The notes beneath the pieces were generated by a model that worked only from the letters and a program-made list of their open reading frames with translations, did not search any database and was not told the origin of the DNA. The translations under genes were made by a program, and so were the position numbers. A stretch of DNA of 64,000 nucleotides, from positions 62,001 through 126,000 of the forward strand of contig JAMWZC010000008.1 in the NCBI GenBank assembly GCA_024304985.1, given 5' to 3'. Source of the stretch: Paracoccaceae bacterium (GTDB taxonomy: Bacteria; Pseudomonadota; Alphaproteobacteria; Rhodobacterales; Rhodobacteraceae). This document shows, one piece after another, positions 1 through 10,711 of the stretch (position 1 is its first letter; each line of letters opens with the position of its first letter).

Positions 1-311
1 CTGGCCTTGAGAACCGACAGGTCATACTCATCCTCGGAATAGAACTGCCCCGCCTGAGCGGCCTGATCCGCCCTGAGAAGGCGATACACCCCGACCACGC
101 GGTCATCCGGCGCGCGGCTTTCATCCAGTAGCAGCAGATGATCGAAGTAAGGATCGAAACGGTCCCGCTCCAGACGGTTGGTATGGTCGACCAGCGCCCC
201 GCCGCCGCCCAGTTCCTCGACAAAGACCGCATAGCGCAACCGCTGCGCCGCGCGCAGGTCACCCTCGCTGCGGGCCAGACGAACGACATAGTGCGGCTTG
301 GCTTGGATCAT
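1..311 (-). CDS. olsB: Ornithine-acyl-ACP N-acyltransferase (OlsB, GNAT family), 3' part missing
   Basis: This gene runs off the left edge, so only about the first 103 residues are seen. The protein starts MIQAKPHYVVRLARSEGDLR and continues with RLRYAVFVEELGG, then DRVVGVYRLL, which is the N-terminal signature of the OlsB/hemolysin-like GNAT acyltransferases. OlsB makes lyso-ornithine lipid by acylating the alpha-amino group of ornithine from acyl-ACP at the inner membrane; this is family knowledge. The ATG at 311 is used because the next upstream ATG is in a frame that closes at once. A good candidate promoter lies 30-60 bases upstream. The usual partner olsA is not in the window. Confidence 0.82.
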   Translation of the reverse strand, partial: MIQAKPHYVVRLARSEGDLRAAQRLRYAVFVEELGGGGALVDHTNRLERDRFDPYFDHLLLLDESRAPDDRVVGVYRLLRADQAAQAGQFYSEDEYDLSVLKA

Positions 312-341
312 TCTGCGGCATCCGCTGGGGGCATGTCCCTG

Positions 342-370
342 TTTTTAGAAAATGACTTGATCCGTGGCAA
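342..370 (-). promoter_or_regulatory. Candidate sigma-70 promoter of olsB
   Basis: On the minus strand TTGCCA (365-370) is followed after 17 bases by TAAAAA (342-347), about 30 bases ahead of the olsB start codon. The rest of the gap between olsB and the DUF3553 gene (312-459) is AT-rich for this genome and shows nothing else. Confidence 0.42.
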
Positions 371-459
371 CCACCCGAAACCTTTGACAAAATGACAATG
401 GATCAGCTGCGGCAGCGCCACATGGGAGGAAAAGACGAGTCGTGGTAACCTTTTGTTAA

Positions 460-648
460 CTAGTTTGACGGATCAAAGACAGGCATGAGGAAGACGCGGG
501 AGCCGTCGATGACAACCTTTCCTGCCTCTGGAAAATTGACCGTGATCCTGCCACCTATATTGGACTGCACCTGCCCCAGCCCCCAATCGGGCTGGTCGGG
601 GTGGCGCACCAGCATCCCCGGTTCCAGAATCGCGTTCATATCCGTCAT
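460..648 (-). CDS. DUF3553 domain protein, 62 aa
   Basis: This small soluble protein reads MTDMNAILEPGMLVRHPDQP and then WGLGQVQSNIGGRITVNF, the compact beta-rich pattern of DUF3553, a family found mainly in alphaproteobacteria. Its molecular role is unknown. The fold resembles the small SH3-like domain found in CarD and at helicase ends, which is inference from the pattern only. The gene is divergent from the chpT-type gene with only about 23 bases between the starts, so their promoters must overlap each other's coding regions. An alternative ATG lies at codon 4. Confidence 0.75.
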   Translation of the reverse strand: MTDMNAILEPGMLVRHPDQPDWGLGQVQSNIGGRITVNFPEAGKVVIDGSRVFLMPVFDPSN

Positions 649-671
649 GTCCCCACCTCAAATCGGAGACC

Positions 672-1274
672 TTGTTGCGTCACAGTACGAATAATCTTGC
701 CGCGTTGATAGGCTCGCGTATCTGCCACGATCTGATCAGCCCGATAGGCGCGATCACGAATGGGCTGGAACTGATGCAGATGTCCGGCGCGGCCCTGACG
801 CCCGAAGTCGCACTGATCTCGGATTCGGTCGAGAATGCGAATGCGCGCATCCGCTTTTTCCGGGTGGCCTATGGGATGGCAACGGAAAATCAGTCCATGG
901 GTCGGGCCGAGATCGTCAGCATCCTCAGGGCCGTGGCGCAAGGGGCGCGGGTCAGTTTTCACTGGGGCCCTTTGGAAAACCTGCCCCGGACAGAGGGGCG
1001 TCTGGCCTTTCTGGCACTGCAATGTTTCGAGACGGCGATGCCCTATGGCGGGCGGATCACGCTGACACGCGAAGGCAGGCTCTGGGCAATCAGCGGAACC
1101 GCCGACAAGCTGCGCCAGACGCCCGATCTATGGGCCAATCTGGAAAGTGGTGATAGCCAGATCGAAGTCAGCCCCGCCGAGGTGCAATTCGCCCTCCTCC
1201 CGGTTTTGCTGGAGGAGGCGGGCCGACGCGTCAGCCTGCGTCTGACGGAAAGCGATATCCTGATGCGGTTCTGA
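672..1274 (+). CDS. chpT: Histidine phosphotransferase, ChpT family
   Basis: The 200-residue protein begins with ALIGSRICHDLISPIGAI, the ChpT signature with the phospho-accepting histidine (about residue 19) in a CHD motif. A degenerate ATPase-like domain follows. In alphaproteobacteria ChpT carries phosphate from CckA to CtrA and CpdR and so controls the cell cycle, motility or gene-transfer-agent production. No ATG or GTG is available near the start: there are two adjacent TTG codons at 672 and 675. GGAGA at 665-669 lies about five bases before the second, so 675 may be the true start. The gene is convergent with proA, nine bases away. Confidence 0.82.
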   Translation: MLRHSTNNLAALIGSRICHDLISPIGAITNGLELMQMSGAALTPEVALISDSVENANARIRFFRVAYGMATENQSMGRAEIVSILRAVAQGARVSFHWGPLENLPRTEGRLAFLALQCFETAMPYGGRITLTREGRLWAISGTADKLRQTPDLWANLESGDSQIEVSPAEVQFALLPVLLEEAGRRVSLRLTESDILMRF

Positions 1275-1283
1275 CCGGCTGCC

Positions 1284-2549
1284 TTAACCGCGCACGGCCC
1301 CCGCACTGGTCACCAGATACTTGAAACTGGTCAGTTGTTCCGCCCCGACCGGTCCGCGCGCATGCAGCTTGCCTGTCGCAATGCCGATTTCCGCACCCAT
1401 GCCGAACTCGCCCCCATCCGCGAACTGGGTCGAGGAGTTGTGCATCAGGATCGCACTGTCCAGCCGCTCGAAGAACCGCGCCACCGCATCCGCATCCTCG
1501 GTCAGGATGCAGTCGGTATGGTTGGACCCGTATTGCCGGATATGCGCGATGGCTGCGTCGATATCATCCACCACGCGGGCGGCGATAATGCTGTCCAGAT
1601 ATTCGTGCCCCCAATCATCCTCTGTCGCGGGCACAGTGCCGGGGACATGATGCAACGCCGCATCCGCCCGCACCTCGACCCCTGCGGCCAGCAAATCGCG
1701 GATCAGATCCGCACCCAGCGTGGCCGCGATATCGCGGTGGATCAGCAGGCATTCGGCGGCCCCGCAGATCCCCGTGCGCCGGGTCTTTGCGTTCAGAACC
1801 ACACGCCGCGCCAGATCGGGATCGGCCTTGGCATCCACGAAAATATGCACGATCCCCTCCAGATGGGCAAAGACCGGCACCCGCGCCTCGCGCTGCACCA
1901 GACCGACCAGCCCCTTGCCACCGCGTGGCACGATCACGTCAATCCATGCGGTCATGCGCAACATGGCGCTGACCGCCTCGCGGTCGCGGGTCGGGACCAA
2001 CTGGATCGCATCTTCGGGCAAGCCTGCGGCGCGCAGACCCTCGACAAGACAGGCGTGAATTGCGGTCGAGGAATGGAAACTTTCCGATCCGCCGCGCAGG
2101 ATCACGGCATTGCCCGCCTTGAGGCAGAGCGCGCCCGCATCCGCCGTCACATTGGGGCGGCTTTCATAGATGACGCCGATCACGCCCAAGGGTGTGGCGA
2201 CGCGGGCGATATGCAGGCCATTGGGCCGGTCCCATTCCGCCAGAACACGTCCCACCGGATCATCCTGCGCCGCCACCGCGCGCAGCCCGTCGGCGATCCC
2301 GACGATACGCCCGGCGTCCAGCAGCAGCCGGTCCATCATCGCAGGGCTGAGCCCCTTGCCACGGCCGTAGTCCAGATCAAGCGCATTGGCGGCGATGATC
2401 GCCTCGCTATGGGCAAGGATCGCATCGGCCGCAGCGTTCAAGGCCTTTGCCTTGGCAGTTGATGGGGCAAAGGCCAACTCTGCGGCGGCGGCACGGGCGC
2501 GGCGGCCGATCATGTCCATCTGGGCGGAAAGGTCTTGGCTTTGCGTCAT
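1284..2549 (-). CDS. proA: Gamma-glutamyl phosphate reductase
   Basis: The 421-residue protein has the usual ProA length. The enzyme reduces gamma-glutamyl phosphate to glutamate semialdehyde with NADPH, the second step of proline synthesis in the cytoplasm. Visible marks are the cofactor-binding stretch [28 protein letters not shown], and the catalytic cysteine at residue 262 in [10 protein letters not shown]. It is the third gene of the obgE-proB-proA series on the minus strand, 67 bases after proB, with a small hairpin repeat in the gap. Confidence 0.96.
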   Translation of the reverse strand: MTQSQDLSAQMDMIGRRARAAAAELAFAPSTAKAKALNAAADAILAHSEAIIAANALDLDYGRGKGLSPAMMDRLLLDAGRIVGIADGLRAVAAQDDPVGRVLAEWDRPNGLHIARVATPLGVIGVIYESRPNVTADAGALCLKAGNAVILRGGSESFHSSTAIHACLVEGLRAAGLPEDAIQLVPTRDREAVSAMLRMTAWIDVIVPRGGKGLVGLVQREARVPVFAHLEGIVHIFVDAKADPDLARRVVLNAKTRRTGICGAAECLLIHRDIAATLGADLIRDLLAAGVEVRADAALHHVPGTVPATEDDWGHEYLDSIIAARVVDDIDAAIAHIRQYGSNHTDCILTEDADAVARFFERLDSAILMHNSSTQFADGGEFGMGAEIGIATGKLHARGPVGAEQLTSFKYLVTSAGAVRG

Positions 2550-2567
2550 CTGTCAGGTCCGTCTGCA

Positions 2568-2609
2568 GGGCCGGAAGCCTCCGGCGGGGATATTTCAGGC
2601 AAGAAGAAA
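2568..2609. repeat. Short hairpin repeat of roseobacter type between proB and proA
   Basis: The gap holds a perfect hairpin, GCCGGA (2570-2575) and TCCGGC (2580-2585) around AGCC, followed by GGGGATATTTCAGGCAAGAA. From memory, GCCTCCGGCGGGGATATTT followed by a purine-rich tail recurs between genes in many Rhodobacterales genomes. I find only this copy in the window, so its status as a dispersed repeat rests on recall. Confidence 0.45.
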
Positions 2610-2616
2610 CAAGAGG

Positions 2617-4793
<2,177 letters not shown>

Positions 4794-4816
4794 CTATCGC
4801 AAAGGCCCTGCCCTGC

Positions 4817-5356
4817 TCAATCCAGTTTTCGACTATAGGTCCAGGTGGCCACCTTGGCGCCACGTGCGACCGAAAAGGTTTCGGCATCGCCCAGATACTC
4901 GAACCCGCAATTGGTGAGAACCCGTGCCGAAGCCGGATTGTCCTGAAACACTTCCGCGAACATCGTCCGGCAGGACTGCGGATTGGCCGCCACCAGCGCC
5001 GAAACCGCCGCCGAGGCGACACCGGAATTCCAGTAGGCGGGCGCCACCCAGTAGCCGACCTCGGACTGGTTGCGCTCCATCCGGGCCAGACTGATGACGC
5101 CCATCACCTCCGGCCCGCCCATCTTGGTGCCATCCATGGCCCAGACATCCTCGGTCCGTGTCGGCGATACGGCACGGGCCACGAAAGCCTCGGTCGCGCC
5201 GGGCGGCAGCGGATGCGGGATGGACCGCGTATTCATCGCCACCCGCCGGTCGGCCCCGTGCATTTCAATCAGGCCCTTGTCCGACAGACGCAAAGGGCGC
5301 AGGTCGAAACGCTCGGTCGCGATCACCGGTTGGGCGAGTATGGGGTCGATCTTCAT
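4817..5356 (-). CDS. GNAT family N-acetyltransferase (RimJ/RimL-like)
   Basis: The 179-residue protein starts MKIDPILAQPVIATERFDLR. TERFDLRPLRLSD, SEVGYWVAPAYWNSGVASAA and FQDNPASARVLTNCGFEYLG are the pattern of RimJ/RimL-type GNAT enzymes. The Q/RxxGxG/A acetyl-CoA loop is relaxed to NSGVAS. The substrate is unknown. The ATG at 5356 is chosen because GGAGGAGA stands a few bases upstream; the frame is open further upstream but without homology. It sits between rpmA and obgE as in many Rhodobacterales. Confidence 0.85.
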   Translation of the reverse strand: MKIDPILAQPVIATERFDLRPLRLSDKGLIEMHGADRRVAMNTRSIPHPLPPGATEAFVARAVSPTRTEDVWAMDGTKMGGPEVMGVISLARMERNQSEVGYWVAPAYWNSGVASAAVSALVAANPQSCRTMFAEVFQDNPASARVLTNCGFEYLGDAETFSVARGAKVATWTYSRKLD

Positions 5357-5590
5357 CCGTCGTCTCCTCCGAAACTGGTCTGGCCTGCTGCACCGGCCGG
5401 GACACAACCGTTAGGGCATCCCCGGCACTACTCGTCACCCCTCTCGCCACGCCCTCCCCGGATGCGACGACAGGGTCTTCCCTTGCCCCCTGGCGCCCCC
5501 ATCTGTGCCACCCTAGCATGGCGGTTCTGTGAACAGATCGGGGCCGGAACGCGCTTTCGGCCTGCCTTGGGGACGGGCCGGAAAAGCAAA

Positions 5591-5618
5591 AGGGGACCGG
5601 CTGCTTTGCCGATCCCCT
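5591..5618 (-). terminator. Rho-independent terminator of rplU-rpmA
   Basis: On the minus strand, 25 bases after the rpmA stop, an 11-bp stem (5608-5618 with 5591-5601, one G-T pair) and a six-base loop are followed directly by TTTTGCTTTT. It separates the ribosomal protein operon from the GNAT gene. Confidence 0.85.
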
Positions 5619-5642
5619 CGTGTGTCTCACCTGAAGGACGGC

Positions 5643-5912
5643 TTACTCAGCGGCCTCCGCCACCGGCAGGACCGAAATAAAGGTGCGGCCTTTCAGGCCC
5701 TTATGGAAGGTCACCTTGCCCTCGGACGTGGCGAAGATCGTGTGGTCACGACCGATCCCCACACCCTCGCCCGGCCACCATTTGGTGCCGCGCTGGCGCA
5801 CGATGATGTTGCCCGGAATGGCGGCCTGACCGCCATAGAGCTTGACGCCAAGGCGGCGACCGTCAGAGTCGCGACCGTTGCGGGAGGAACCGCCTGCTTT
5901 CTTGTGTGCCAT
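5643..5912 (-). CDS. rpmA: 50S ribosomal protein bL27
   Basis: The 89-residue protein begins [20 protein letters not shown] and contains [20 protein letters not shown], which identifies bL27. It has no N-terminal extension of the Firmicutes type, so no processing is expected. bL27 reaches into the peptidyl transferase centre through its N-terminus. It lies six bases after rplU and is followed by a strong terminator, so the two genes form one transcript. Confidence 0.97.
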   Translation of the reverse strand: MAHKKAGGSSRNGRDSDGRRLGVKLYGGQAAIPGNIIVRQRGTKWWPGEGVGIGRDHTIFATSEGKVTFHKGLKGRTFISVLPVAEAAE

Positions 5913-5918
5913 GGGGGA

Positions 5919-6410
5919 TTACTCCTTGGTCTCGGCCGCTTTTTTGGCGGCACGTTTCGGTTTCGCGGCGGCATCGCCAGCGGCGGGCGCTTTCGCGGCC
6001 TTCTTCGCGGGGGCTGCCTTCTTGGCGGGTGCGGCCTCGGCCACGGCACCAGCAGGCGCTTGCCCGGTGGCAGCCTTGACGCCGGTCTTGTCTGCGCCCG
6101 ATGCCAGAATCTCGGTGATCCGGACGAGGGTCAGCTTCTGACGGTGACCCTTGGTGCGCTGCGAGCCATGCTTACGGCGGCGCTTGACGAAATGGATGAC
6201 CTTCTCGCCTTTGACCTGATCGATCACTTCGGCCTGCACGGCCGCGCCTGCCACCATCGGTGCACCCAGAACGGTCTTGTCACCGCCCAGCATCAGCACC
6301 TCGTTGAATTGAACAGTCTCACCTGCGTCTGCGGCCAGTTTCTCCACGCGCAGCGTATCGCCGGCCTGGACTTTGTACTGTTTGCCGCCGGTTTTCAGAA
6401 CCGCGAACAT
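5919..6410 (-). CDS. rplU: 50S ribosomal protein bL21 with a Lys/Ala-rich C-terminal extension
   Basis: Residues 1-102 are canonical bL21 (MFAVLKTGGKQYKVQAGDTL, then HFVKRRRKHGSQRTKGHRQK, LVRITEI). About 60 further residues, rich in Ala, Lys and Pro with AAPAKK-like repeats, follow; the family is usually near 103 residues. Such basic tails are common in Rhodobacterales bL21, and their role on the ribosome is not known to me. The ATG at 6410 is fixed by the conserved N-terminus. A promoter and a leader of about 160 bases precede it. Confidence 0.95.
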   Translation of the reverse strand: MFAVLKTGGKQYKVQAGDTLRVEKLAADAGETVQFNEVLMLGGDKTVLGAPMVAGAAVQAEVIDQVKGEKVIHFVKRRRKHGSQRTKGHRQKLTLVRITEILASGADKTGVKAATGQAPAGAVAEAAPAKKAAPAKKAAKAPAAGDAAAKPKRAAKKAAETKE

Positions 6411-6575
6411 ATGTCTTTCCCTTTGTTGCCGCGTCCTGTGGTCCCCCTGAGGGCGTTTCGGCGGGATCTTGTCACCTTGCGGGCAGGATCCGGTGCCACC
6501 TCGAACAGCGCGCCCTTGCGGGCGATGATGAATGATATGCACGGCAAGAGCATCGCGCCCTTTCCGAGATGCGGG

Positions 6576-6604
6576 CTTATGCGGTGCATCCGGCAGGAAG
6601 TCAA
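6576..6604 (-). promoter_or_regulatory. Promoter of rplU-rpmA
   Basis: On the minus strand TTGACT (6599-6604) and CATAAG (6576-6581) are separated by exactly 17 bases. Transcription would begin near 6569, giving a leader of about 160 bases before rplU. No other convincing start site lies in the gap to the DUF2059 gene. Confidence 0.6.
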
Positions 6605-6645
6605 GCGCGATATGGCAGAAAACACCCCAGCGTGACGCTCCGCGA

Positions 6646-7530
6646 TCAGAGATCCTCGCCCAGCATCTGGCCCGCGACAGCCGCCCCCAGAGCCCGCGAC
6701 AACTCGCCATACATCAGGTCGAACGCCTCGAAAAGCGCCCGGTTCATGGCCCGTCCCGACTCGGTCTTGGACAGGTCCGCATAGGCATTGATCTGCTCGG
6801 GTGCCAACGGCTCATAGGCCAGCATCAGAAAGGCATAGATCCACTCGCGCGTTTCGGCGCGGGTATCGTCCTCCTGCGCCCAGACATCCGAGACGATATC
6901 GGATTCCGACATCTCCATCGCGCCGCCATCGACCAGCCCGCGATAGAACAGCATATTCGCATTCAGCGCCCCCATGACGTTGAAGCCGATCAGGTCATTG
7001 ACTTCGATATAGGCTTCGATGGCGGACAGATGCGGGTCTATGTTGCGGGGGCTTCGGGCCTCGAGATCGGGGGCGACCTGCCGGAACGCGGCGCGCGCGG
7101 CTTCTTCCACATCTTCATCCATGAAGGCGCGCCGGGCGGCGATTTCAAGCGCGACGATCTGCTCCCCGGTCTTGCCCTCGAAAAACGCGACCAGCGGTTC
7201 AGGGTCGGCGCTGCCGAAGGCGGCGATGAACTGACGGCGCACCAACGCAGTCATCTTGTCCACATCATAGATGCGATCCACCTGCATCTCCCAGGTTGAC
7301 CCGCCTTCACCGGCCAGCATGTCCCGCTCCAGCTCTGCGCCATAGGCCAGCCCTTCCTCGCGCATGATGGCGATGATCTCGTCCAGACCCATCACCTGCA
7401 TCAAGGCGGTGACGCGCTGCGCCTGCGCGGGTGACACGGTTTCGGCCTTGGCCCAGACCGGAGGCAGACACAGCATCAGGATCAGCGCCAGCACGCGCCA
7501 CCCCCAGGTCAGGGAAAGCGCCCCCCGCAT
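6646..7530 (-). CDS. Exported DUF2059 protein, second of a tandem pair
   Basis: The 294-residue protein has a signal peptide (MRGALSLTWGW, a hydrophobic core, cleavage near AKAET). A helical body follows with two DUF2059-like repeats, seen in AFFEGKTGEQIVALEIAARR and in AYADLSKTESGRAMNRALFE. The recurring pattern of an aromatic stretch, a short gap and G followed by a helix is the family hallmark. The function is unknown and the location is probably the periplasm. Its ATG lies one base after the stop codon of the upstream paralogue, so the pair is translationally coupled. Confidence 0.8.
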   Translation of the reverse strand: MRGALSLTWGWRVLALILMLCLPPVWAKAETVSPAQAQRVTALMQVMGLDEIIAIMREEGLAYGAELERDMLAGEGGSTWEMQVDRIYDVDKMTALVRRQFIAAFGSADPEPLVAFFEGKTGEQIVALEIAARRAFMDEDVEEAARAAFRQVAPDLEARSPRNIDPHLSAIEAYIEVNDLIGFNVMGALNANMLFYRGLVDGGAMEMSESDIVSDVWAQEDDTRAETREWIYAFLMLAYEPLAPEQINAYADLSKTESGRAMNRALFEAFDLMYGELSRALGAAVAGQMLGEDL

Positions 7531-7531
7531 C

Positions 7532-8419
7532 TCAGAGTTCCTCGCCCGGGTGCAGATCGGCCATCCGTCCGGCCAACACCTCGAAACGGTTCGCCATGAT
7601 CTCGTATTGAATGGCATTCATCAACTCGTAGACACGCTGCATGTCGGGATGCTCCAGCGCAGCGACATAGGTCTCAAGATCCTCATCACTGAAATCGCGG
7701 TAGACATAGGCCGATTGCGCCAACGACGCTTCACGCATGCTTTGCCGCAGCGTGGCACGCTGATCCTCCATCAGCACCCGCAAGGTCGCCTCGTCCAGTT
7801 CCATCGGAACCACACCAGCAGCCGAGGCGCTCAGAAGAAAGCGGATCTGGATCTCCTCGACCGCGCGCACCGCGCCGTCCTTCGGGTCAATCGCAGGCCC
7901 CATCCGTTGCAGGATCTCCAGACGCGGCGCGCCCTGCCGCAGCAGGTCGGCGATGATCTTCTCGCCCTCAAGGCGCGGCATGTCCCCGTCATCGGACAAA
8001 TGCGCCGCGTTCTCGACCGCGACCAGTCGCTGCCCCAGATCCGAGGCGTAGAACTCCACCGCATGGGTCAGAAGATCATCCGTCAGCGCCTTCTCCAGGA
8101 TCTCAAGCGCCATCTCGCGCATCATCGCAGGATCGAAAACCTCGGCCACGGTCCGGGTCCAATCGGCCCCGAATTCCGTGGGCGTCCGCCCCAGCATCAG
8201 CGGCGCGTCCCCCGCCGACAGGGCTATGGAATCAAGCGCCGCATCGAAGCCGGTGACGGTCAGGAATGCCTCGAGCCTATCGGTCTCCTGCACCTGCGCA
8301 CGCAGCGGCGTGACAAGCACCAATGCAAGGCCAAGCGTCGCCACAAACGCGCGCAAGCCCTGCGAAAGGGTCGACGTGGCGGGGAACGGGCCGGACAGGC
8401 CCGGTACCTTTGACAACAT
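7532..8419 (-). CDS. Exported DUF2059 protein, first of a tandem pair
   Basis: The 295-residue protein has an N-terminal signal (basic region, then FVATLGLALVLVTPLRAQ) and DUF2059-like helical repeats such as AVEFYASDLGQRLVAVENAA and VAALEHPDMQRVYELMNAIQ. It is the same length as the following gene and shares its architecture, so the two probably arose by duplication. The start at 8419 is supported by AGGAG about nine bases upstream. No partner domain or catalytic motif is visible, and the function is unknown. Confidence 0.8.
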   Translation of the reverse strand: MLSKVPGLSGPFPATSTLSQGLRAFVATLGLALVLVTPLRAQVQETDRLEAFLTVTGFDAALDSIALSAGDAPLMLGRTPTEFGADWTRTVAEVFDPAMMREMALEILEKALTDDLLTHAVEFYASDLGQRLVAVENAAHLSDDGDMPRLEGEKIIADLLRQGAPRLEILQRMGPAIDPKDGAVRAVEEIQIRFLLSASAAGVVPMELDEATLRVLMEDQRATLRQSMREASLAQSAYVYRDFSDEDLETYVAALEHPDMQRVYELMNAIQYEIMANRFEVLAGRMADLHPGEEL

Positions 8420-8683
8420 GGAATGGCTCTCCTGGTCGGGCTCGGGGATCGGTCCCGAACATGTATTGTTTCTGCCTTGGCGCATATGGACATCCAAGAC
8501 CTTACCGACAAGCCTAAGCCATTTGCTCGGACGGGCAATGCAAAACCGGGTGATCGCCGCCCTGCCCCGCAGCAACGCCCCGGAAAGGCGCCCTTCAAAC
8601 GGGCCGGAGCGCGATGAAAATTCCCCAAAAGCCCCCTTGCCACCCGCTGCCGTTGGGATTAAACGCACCCACCAGACCCCCAC

Positions 8684-8773
8684 GGAGAGGTGGCAGAGTG
8701 GTCGAATGCGGCGGTCTCGAAAACCGTTGTCGGTGCAAGCCGACCCAGGGTTCGAATCCCTGTCTCTCCGCCA
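8684..8773 (+). tRNA. tRNA-Ser (anticodon CGA)
   Basis: A 90-base cloverleaf is present. The acceptor stem is GGAGAGG with TCTCTCC, the anticodon loop is CTCGAAA, giving CGA (reads UCG), and there is a long variable arm as expected for serine. The T-arm contains GGTTCGAATCC. The discriminator is G and CCA is encoded. Confidence 0.96.
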
Positions 8774-9084
8774 CCTTCCCCCTTGCGGGGTGAATTCCCC
8801 CACAGATTTATCTCGAAGGCGGCGCACCGCTGGGACGCCGTATCGCGTGACGCCATACCTCTTTGGCTGGCGTTGATTGCGCCTCATGCGCGCGCGCTGG
8901 AAATCCGGTCACTTTGCCTGCCTTTTCGTATTCATATAGCGCAACCACATGTTTGGTCTTGACAGAAATGAAACCCGCAAAGATGTTTCTACACAAACAA
9001 TAATAACGACCAAGACAGACAAGAAACTGACGCATGGGAGCCGGTGAATACCGGACCTCGGGCACCACCCAACAGGAGAGACAT
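8774..9084 (+). other. Intergenic region between tRNA-Ser and the TRAP operon
   Basis: This 311-base stretch holds no supported gene. Its right half is AT-rich and contains the candidate promoter of the TRAP operon and a leader of about 90 bases. I see no copy of the tRNA 3' end that would mark an integration site. Confidence 0.6.
8959..8987 (+). promoter_or_regulatory. Candidate promoter of the plus-strand TRAP operon
   Basis: A consensus TTGACA (8959-8964) is followed after 17 bases by GATGTT (8982-8987), which is a weak -10 element. The gene starts about 95 bases further on. A perfect -35 with a poor -10 suggests that an activator may help. Confidence 0.45.
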
Positions 9085-10065
9085 ATGTTGAAACTCACGA
9101 CTGCACTGGCCGTCACATTGGCGGTTGCGCTACCCGGCGCGCTTTTGGCACAGGACAAGACCTTCCGGGTCGGGCTGATCACCCCGCCGGTCCATGTCTG
9201 GAACAAGGAAGTCGATGCCATGGGCGTCACGCTGGGCGAGATGTCGGGCGGGCGCATGGCCGTGACGGCCTTCCCGTCGGGGCAGCTGGGCAATGAAGAG
9301 ACGATGCTGCAACAGCTGCAGACAGGTGCGCTTGACATGGCCTGGCTGACGACAGCAGGGCTTACGGTGCGCGTGCCGGATCTGGGCGCTTTGCATGCAC
9401 CTTTCCTTGTCGACAACATCGCGGATGCCGCCAAGGTGCTGCGCTCGGATGAAGCGCGCGAGATTCTGGACGCTCTGCCCGCCGCGACCGGCACCGTGGG
9501 CCTGTGCTATGCCATGACCGGCATGCGCCAGATCATGACCAAGACCCCGATCGCCTCGGCCCAGGACCTGAACGGTCTGCGCTTCCGCATCACGCCCGCG
9601 CCGCCGATCCAGAACTTCTTCGAAATGTTCGGCGCGGCCCCCGCCCCGATGCCGCTGACACAGGTCTATGACGCGCTGGCCAATGGACAGATCGACGCCA
9701 TCGACATGGATCACGAATCCATCCTGAATTTCGGCTATTTCGATCATGCCAAGAACATGCTGGAAACCAACCATCAGATGTTCGGGATGGTCGCACTGAT
9801 CTCGGGCCGGGTCTGGGCGCAATTGTCGGACGAGGACAAGAAGATCGTGCAGGACGCCGCGCAGAAGCATTGCGATCAGACCATCGACCGGTTCGTGTCG
9901 GAAGAGGACAGCAAGCTGGACCGTCTGAAGGCAGTCGAAGGCTTGACGATCACGGAAGATGTGGGATCCGAATTCTTCGGTGACATCGTGACCCGCTGGG
10001 ATGCCGAATGGGCCGCCAAGACGCCCTATGTCGCCCGTCTGCGCGCGTTGACAGCCGCGTTCTGA
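9085..10065 (+). CDS. TRAP transporter substrate-binding protein, DctP family
   Basis: The 326-residue periplasmic protein has a Sec signal peptide (cleavage near LLAQD). The DctP pattern follows: FPSGQLGNEETMLQQLQTGA, then ADAAKVLRSDEAREIL, DLNGLRFRI and the stretch around MPLTQVYDALANGQIDAIDM, which holds the conserved ligand region. It captures a substrate, usually a carboxylate, for the two membrane subunits encoded next. The ATG at 9085 follows AGGAGAG by five bases. The ligand cannot be told from sequence. A strong hairpin lies just after the stop codon. Confidence 0.9.
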   Translation: MLKLTTALAVTLAVALPGALLAQDKTFRVGLITPPVHVWNKEVDAMGVTLGEMSGGRMAVTAFPSGQLGNEETMLQQLQTGALDMAWLTTAGLTVRVPDLGALHAPFLVDNIADAAKVLRSDEAREILDALPAATGTVGLCYAMTGMRQIMTKTPIASAQDLNGLRFRITPAPPIQNFFEMFGAAPAPMPLTQVYDALANGQIDAIDMDHESILNFGYFDHAKNMLETNHQMFGMVALISGRVWAQLSDEDKKIVQDAAQKHCDQTIDRFVSEEDSKLDRLKAVEGLTITEDVGSEFFGDIVTRWDAEWAAKTPYVARLRALTAAF

Positions 10066-10077
10066 TCTTTTCAAGAT

Positions 10078-10105
10078 TCCGGCAAGGATACCCCTCCTTG
10101 CCGGA
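10078..10105 (+). promoter_or_regulatory. Intercistronic hairpin after the TRAP binding-protein gene
   Basis: TCCGGCAAGG (10078-10087) pairs perfectly with CCTTGCCGGA (10096-10105) around an eight-base loop, and is followed by CCCCCTTTG. It lies 12 bases after the stop codon. Such hairpins usually stabilise the binding-protein mRNA or partly stop transcription, so that the binding protein is made in excess of the permease. Confidence 0.7.
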
Positions 10106-10129
10106 CCCCCTTTGCATGAAAAGCGCCCC

Positions 10130-10711
10130 ATGATTCCCATGACCTTGTCCAAGCTCTCGGCCGGGCTGAGCGTCCTTGAACGCCTCGTTCTGCGATTCCT
10201 CATCGCGGTTCTGGCCCTGTCCGTGCTGATGAACGTGTTGCTGCGGATGATCGGCATCACGCTGGCCTGGGCGGATGAGGTCGGGGTCTATGCCATGGTC
10301 CTGTCCGGCTTTGTCGGCGCATCGCTGATGCTGCGCGCCCGGATCGATCCCGCGGTTTTGTTGCTGCATGAATTCCTGCCACCGCGGGCCTGCCGTGTCT
10401 TGCGGATCAGCGTTTCGGCATTGTCCGCCATCTTTGGCACCCTGCTGGTCTATCTGTGCCTGCGCTGGTTCGATCCTGTGCAGATGATCAGCGTGGGTTT
10501 CGACATCAATGCCTTTCAGGCCGCAACGTTCAATTTCATCTATACGGACCGGACCGCCATCACGGGGACGCCGGCCTATCTGCTCTATCTGATCATTCCC
10601 TATTTCGCGGTGGCGATCACGATCCATGCGCTGACCAATCTGTGCGAGGATCTCGGACTGCTCCAGCGTCCGATGGACCCCGCCGGCCTTGCCATGGACA
10701 TGACCCAATGA
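10130..10711 (+). CDS. TRAP transporter small permease subunit, DctQ family
   Basis: The 193-residue protein has four predicted membrane helices, for example FLIAVLALSVLMNVLLRMIG and YLLYLIIPYFAVAITIHAL. ITLAWADEVGVYAMVLSGFVGAS is the conserved DctQ loop with the aromatic-Ala-(D/E)-E motif. The start is uncertain: ATG codons occur at 10130 and 10139, and neither has a clear Shine-Dalgarno sequence. The end overlaps the large permease gene by four bases (ATGA), so the two are coupled. Confidence 0.88.
   Translation: MIPMTLSKLSAGLSVLERLVLRFLIAVLALSVLMNVLLRMIGITLAWADEVGVYAMVLSGFVGASLMLRARIDPAVLLLHEFLPPRACRVLRISVSALSAIFGTLLVYLCLRWFDPVQMISVGFDINAFQAATFNFIYTDRTAITGTPAYLLYLIIPYFAVAITIHALTNLCEDLGLLQRPMDPAGLAMDMTQ

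Noticed and set aside
8684-8773. tRNA-Ser as an attachment site for an integrated element
   Set aside because: No integrase gene, no direct repeat of the tRNA 3' end and no change in composition are seen next to it.
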